Shown here: positions 61,552-64,000 of the stretch, piece after piece
Layout of the letters: every line of letters starts with the position of its first letter
Position numbering within the stretch: position 1 is the first letter of the stretch
Assembly (NCBI GenBank): GCA_020466095.1
Contig: CM035806.1
Span: forward strand, 54,484,416 to 54,548,415
DNA length: 64,000 nt
Reading direction: 5' to 3'
Origin: Chlorops oryzae
Lineage: Eukaryota > Arthropoda > Insecta > Diptera > Chloropidae
Position numbers and translations under genes: made by a program
Notes under the pieces: generated by a model
Databases searched by the model: none
What the model saw: the letters and a program-made list of their open reading frames with translations, nothing else
What the model was told of the DNA's origin: nothing

Positions 61552-62064
61552 CAGTGTTGCCACATTGCGGATAATTATACGAAATCTGTATCTTTTCGCC
61601 TGCTTCTGCATCCACAATGTATAATTTGTTTTTCGAACAATTTATGTATAATTAAGGCGAATTGCTATTTATCAAAAATTTAATTTTGTGTTAGAAAAAA
61701 ATGCCGCACCTAAAACCGCATCGTCATGCTAATAAAATATCGATACGTTTTAGGTGAGCCAGCATGCTGGAGTAGTTTGTCGGCCCTGATTATTGTTGAA
61801 ATAAAAGACGTTGCTACGTTTAAACTTATTAATTTTTTCGAACTTAAACTTCGAATGTTAGAAAAGTACTGTGCAAGTTTGAAAATAGACACAAAAGTTG
61901 TTTGGGAGATAGATTAATTAATGTGTCTAGCTGTGCCATTTTTAAAATGGTTTATTTTCCCTTGTGTATCTTTTATGTATAATTCAAAAGATTATACAAT
62001 GTATAATTTTGTTCGAAAAGATACATTTTTTGTATAATTTATCTAAGATTTGGTGGCAACACTG
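61552..62064. mobile_element. Non-autonomous hAT element, 513 bp, exact 8 bp TSD
   Basis: The left end CAGTGTTGCCAC and right end GTGGCAACACTG match hAT-type terminal repeats. CCTCCCAT occurs exactly on both sides (61544-61551 and 62065-62072). Inner parts of the arms also pair (GGATAATTATAC / GTATAATTTATC). No transposase is present. The perfect duplication points to a relatively recent insertion. Confidence 0.9.
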
Positions 62065-62296
62065 CCTCCCATAAATGCTATAGCTTTTTCAATTGCTAAC
62101 CGCTTTCAAAGTCTCACTGCAAGCCATAAAAGAGTATGTATTAAAAAAAAAAAAAAAAAAAAAAACCACTATCCAAGCCGAACCGAGTTAGCTTGTGTCC
62201 AAAAGTGGTGTGGTTTACACCCACGTTTATGAATAAAAGACGTTGATTTGAATACTGACCACGTGCAGTTACAAGAATTCAAAAAAGAACCGAAAA

Positions 62297-63167
62297 ATGT
62301 TTGAAGCTTTCCGTAGTATGTTACGCAAAAGACGCCGAACCGATAGTGACAGTGGCGACCGCCAAAATGCTTCTTCGACTAGTTACAATACCATTTTCGA
62401 TGATCTCTTTGTCTACGGCTCAACGCAAAGCCAAGCGAGCACAGCGACCAGAAACAACACAACCGGACAACAACAGCAGCCGAACCAGCAACAAATTGTT
62501 AGGTAATTATATCCTGGCGAGCTTAACTAATTGCATTTTCTTTCCAAAAACTCTTTTTCAGCGTTCTCACAGTTAAAGGCTTTCATTCCAAGCATTTCTT
62601 TGCCCAAGTCTCGAAAGGGAGCAGAGTCAAAAGAAAACCTCAGTTAAAACTACCTCACCCCCTAAGCTTGTTAATTCTACTGAAAAGAGAACTGAAATTG
62701 ATCAACGCAAAAAAAAAAAAACATTCGAGTTCATATAAATATATAGTTCATATATATATATATATATATATATATTTTGAAAAAAAATCCGAAGTTTTTA
62801 AAGTAAAATTATAAGTGTGAGGAAACTGCAAGATTTCTCTCTTTCTGTCCCATCTTTGACATTTTTTTTTCCTACAAAAACGAATCCACAAGAAGAAAAC
62901 GTTTATAGTTCAGCCAGTACGGGCGCTCGCTTATACGCCCTGGCGAACAATTCCACAAATATTGATACCAGCGAGGATATGGAAATAGATCCCTCTCCTG
63001 GAACAACAATATCAGCAGCACCAATGAATTTCGATCACTTGCAGGGTCTTCACAGCACCGGTAGAACTGGTACCCGAACATCGATGTCCGCCACGGCATT
63101 CGGTGGCGGAAGTGCTAGTGCAAATGCCATGCCAGCGCCAACACCGGCCCCGGTACTCGATCGTTGA
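62297..63167 (+). CDS. Partial gene model, unknown protein (possible frameshift)
   Basis: I do not recognise the product. The first exon (62297-62502) encodes MFEAFRSMLRKRRRTDSDSG and continues to about 68 residues with a Gln-rich end. It has an excellent initiation context (GAAAAATG) and ends before GTAATT in phase 2. A second coding block from about 62890 encodes an acidic, Ser/Gly/Ala-rich segment (SEDMEIDPSPG, then MPAPTPAPVLDR) and stops at 63165-63167. No acceptor I can find joins the two in the needed phase. Another plausible coding run (ALRYESVSSTGGG to DDSRVIDR) follows in a different frame up to 63268. Either an exon is missing, the assembly has an indel, or the gene is damaged. It may continue beyond the window. 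Confidence 0.45.
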
Positions 63168-63240
63168 CGGCGCTACGTTATGAAAGTGTGAGCAGCACCG
63201 GTGGCGGCAGTGGTCAGCAGATTGTCGACGATAGCCGCGT

Positions 63241-63355
63241 CATCGACAGGTGCTTGTCCTTGTCGTAATCGTGTAGTAAAACATTAAACAAAAACTAAAG
63301 AATTGAAGAGAGAGAGAGAGAGAGAGAGAGAAAGAATTACTAAATTACCAAAATA

Positions 63356-63396
<41 letters not shown>

Positions 63397-64000
63397 AACA
63401 TGATAAATATCTAGCCTTGATTCACCACTCAGAATGGCTTTCGTCGAATGCATTTATTTACACAAAACCATTCTAGTCCTTCGTAAGTCGACAAGTTCGA
63501 ATCTAAATAGGCTTATTGAAAATATTTTTTATAAATTCTTTATTTAATTATCAGCATTAATTCCAGTTTAAATTTAAACACACCTCCAGAACCATTCTGA
63601 TTTCATAACACGCTATTCATAAGTCCATATTATACCGTCGGCAGACGTATATAGTTAATCGCGATTAAATTTTTTAAATCCACTATTCCAAAAAACCCTG
63701 ACAGACGACAAATGGTGGATTAAAAAATGTATGATCAAGCAACCAGCTTTTTTATGTATCAACAATTTTGATTCCACTCAATTAAATTTATTATTTAAAT
63801 TCTATTTGACAGCTATCACCAAGGTTTCTTTGTCAAAAAGAACGATTATGAATATAATCGCGCTTCTAAAAGTTCGATTAAAATGGTATTGATCCTACTT
63901 TTATCTATACATAATTCATCTTTAATCTGCAAAACGGAGATAATCGCGATTATGCTATACGTCTGTCTAGGCTATTATAAACTTAGAAAACTCTTACATA
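63241..64000. other. Non-coding right edge of the window
   Basis: Holds a (GA)n run (about 63309-63332), a poly-A tract (63359-63394) and an inverted-repeat element (63636-63971). No ORF is supportable apart from the short frame ending at 63268. Confidence 0.6.
63636..63971. mobile_element. TIR element with TAATCGCGATTA motifs
   Basis: The left end contains GCAGACGTATATAGTTAATC and the right end GATTATGCTATACGTCTGTC, inverted. The palindrome AATCGCGATTA lies inside both arms. Flanks are TTATA and CTATTATA, so a short AT target is likely but not certain. Confidence 0.65.

Larger units (their letters stand above)
57400..62296. other. Intergenic stretch between two divergent genes
   Basis: I see no complete coding gene. 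It contains a long inverted-repeat element (58968-59701), a MITE with a nested MITE (60101-60443), a DRE-like promoter module with a possible 5' UTR exon (60563-60655), and a hAT element (61552-62064). The open frame at 61393-61683 runs into the hAT insertion and has no recognised similarity. Confidence 0.6.

Overview
The window is eukaryotic and almost certainly from a higher fly. I infer an acalyptrate fly, plausibly a tephritid fruit fly, but the species is not provable from this sequence. The reasons are AT-rich DNA, short GT..AG introns inside coding regions, a full-length Brr2 that matches Drosophila Brr2 (l(3)72Ab) closely as I remember it, DRE/motif-7 promoter elements, and repeats with the layout of dipteran mini-me elements. 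Gbs-70E and Brr2 both lie on Drosophila 3L (Muller element D), so finding them together fits conserved chromosome-arm content.

Layout. Positions 1-10074 hold no gene I can support, only inverted-repeat elements and simple repeats. A glycogen-targeting subunit of protein phosphatase 1 (Gbs-70E-like, + strand) has its first coding exon at 10075-10295. A 22 kb intron packed with transposon remnants follows, then four clustered exons at 32485-35944. Its 3' UTR and a gene-poor, AT-rich stretch run to about 42.1 kb. Brr2, the U5 snRNP RNA helicase, occupies 49131-42116 on the - strand in seven exons whose phases all agree (2149 codons). Next comes 49.1-55.6 kb of intergenic DNA full of small DNA transposons. 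A 514-codon coiled-coil protein of unknown identity lies at 57399-55621 (- strand, three exons). A partial gene model starts at 62297 (+ strand); its second exon may carry a frameshift or be mis-assembled.

The genes do not form a pathway. Brr2 is a splicing housekeeping factor and the Gbs protein acts in glycogen metabolism. What links the intergenic space is (a) a shared promoter-like module (DRE, TATCGATA, followed by AGCTCTATT) upstream of Brr2, near 52.03 kb and near 60.57 kb, and (b) a rich set of non-autonomous mobile elements. Several have target-site duplications (TSDs) that can be read directly: hAT-type 8 bp, Harbinger-type TTA and mariner-type TA. The most unusual repeats are a TA-flanked inverted-repeat element carrying a tRNA-Met-like sequence (two copies), a group of mini-me-related elements sharing one terminal module (GGTAT, hairpin, then TTACTTGTT), and a 484 bp intronic element built from a 166/167 bp higher-order repeat.

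Exon boundaries were read by eye from splice signals and phase. Identification of proteins and elements rests on remembered family features, not on database searches.
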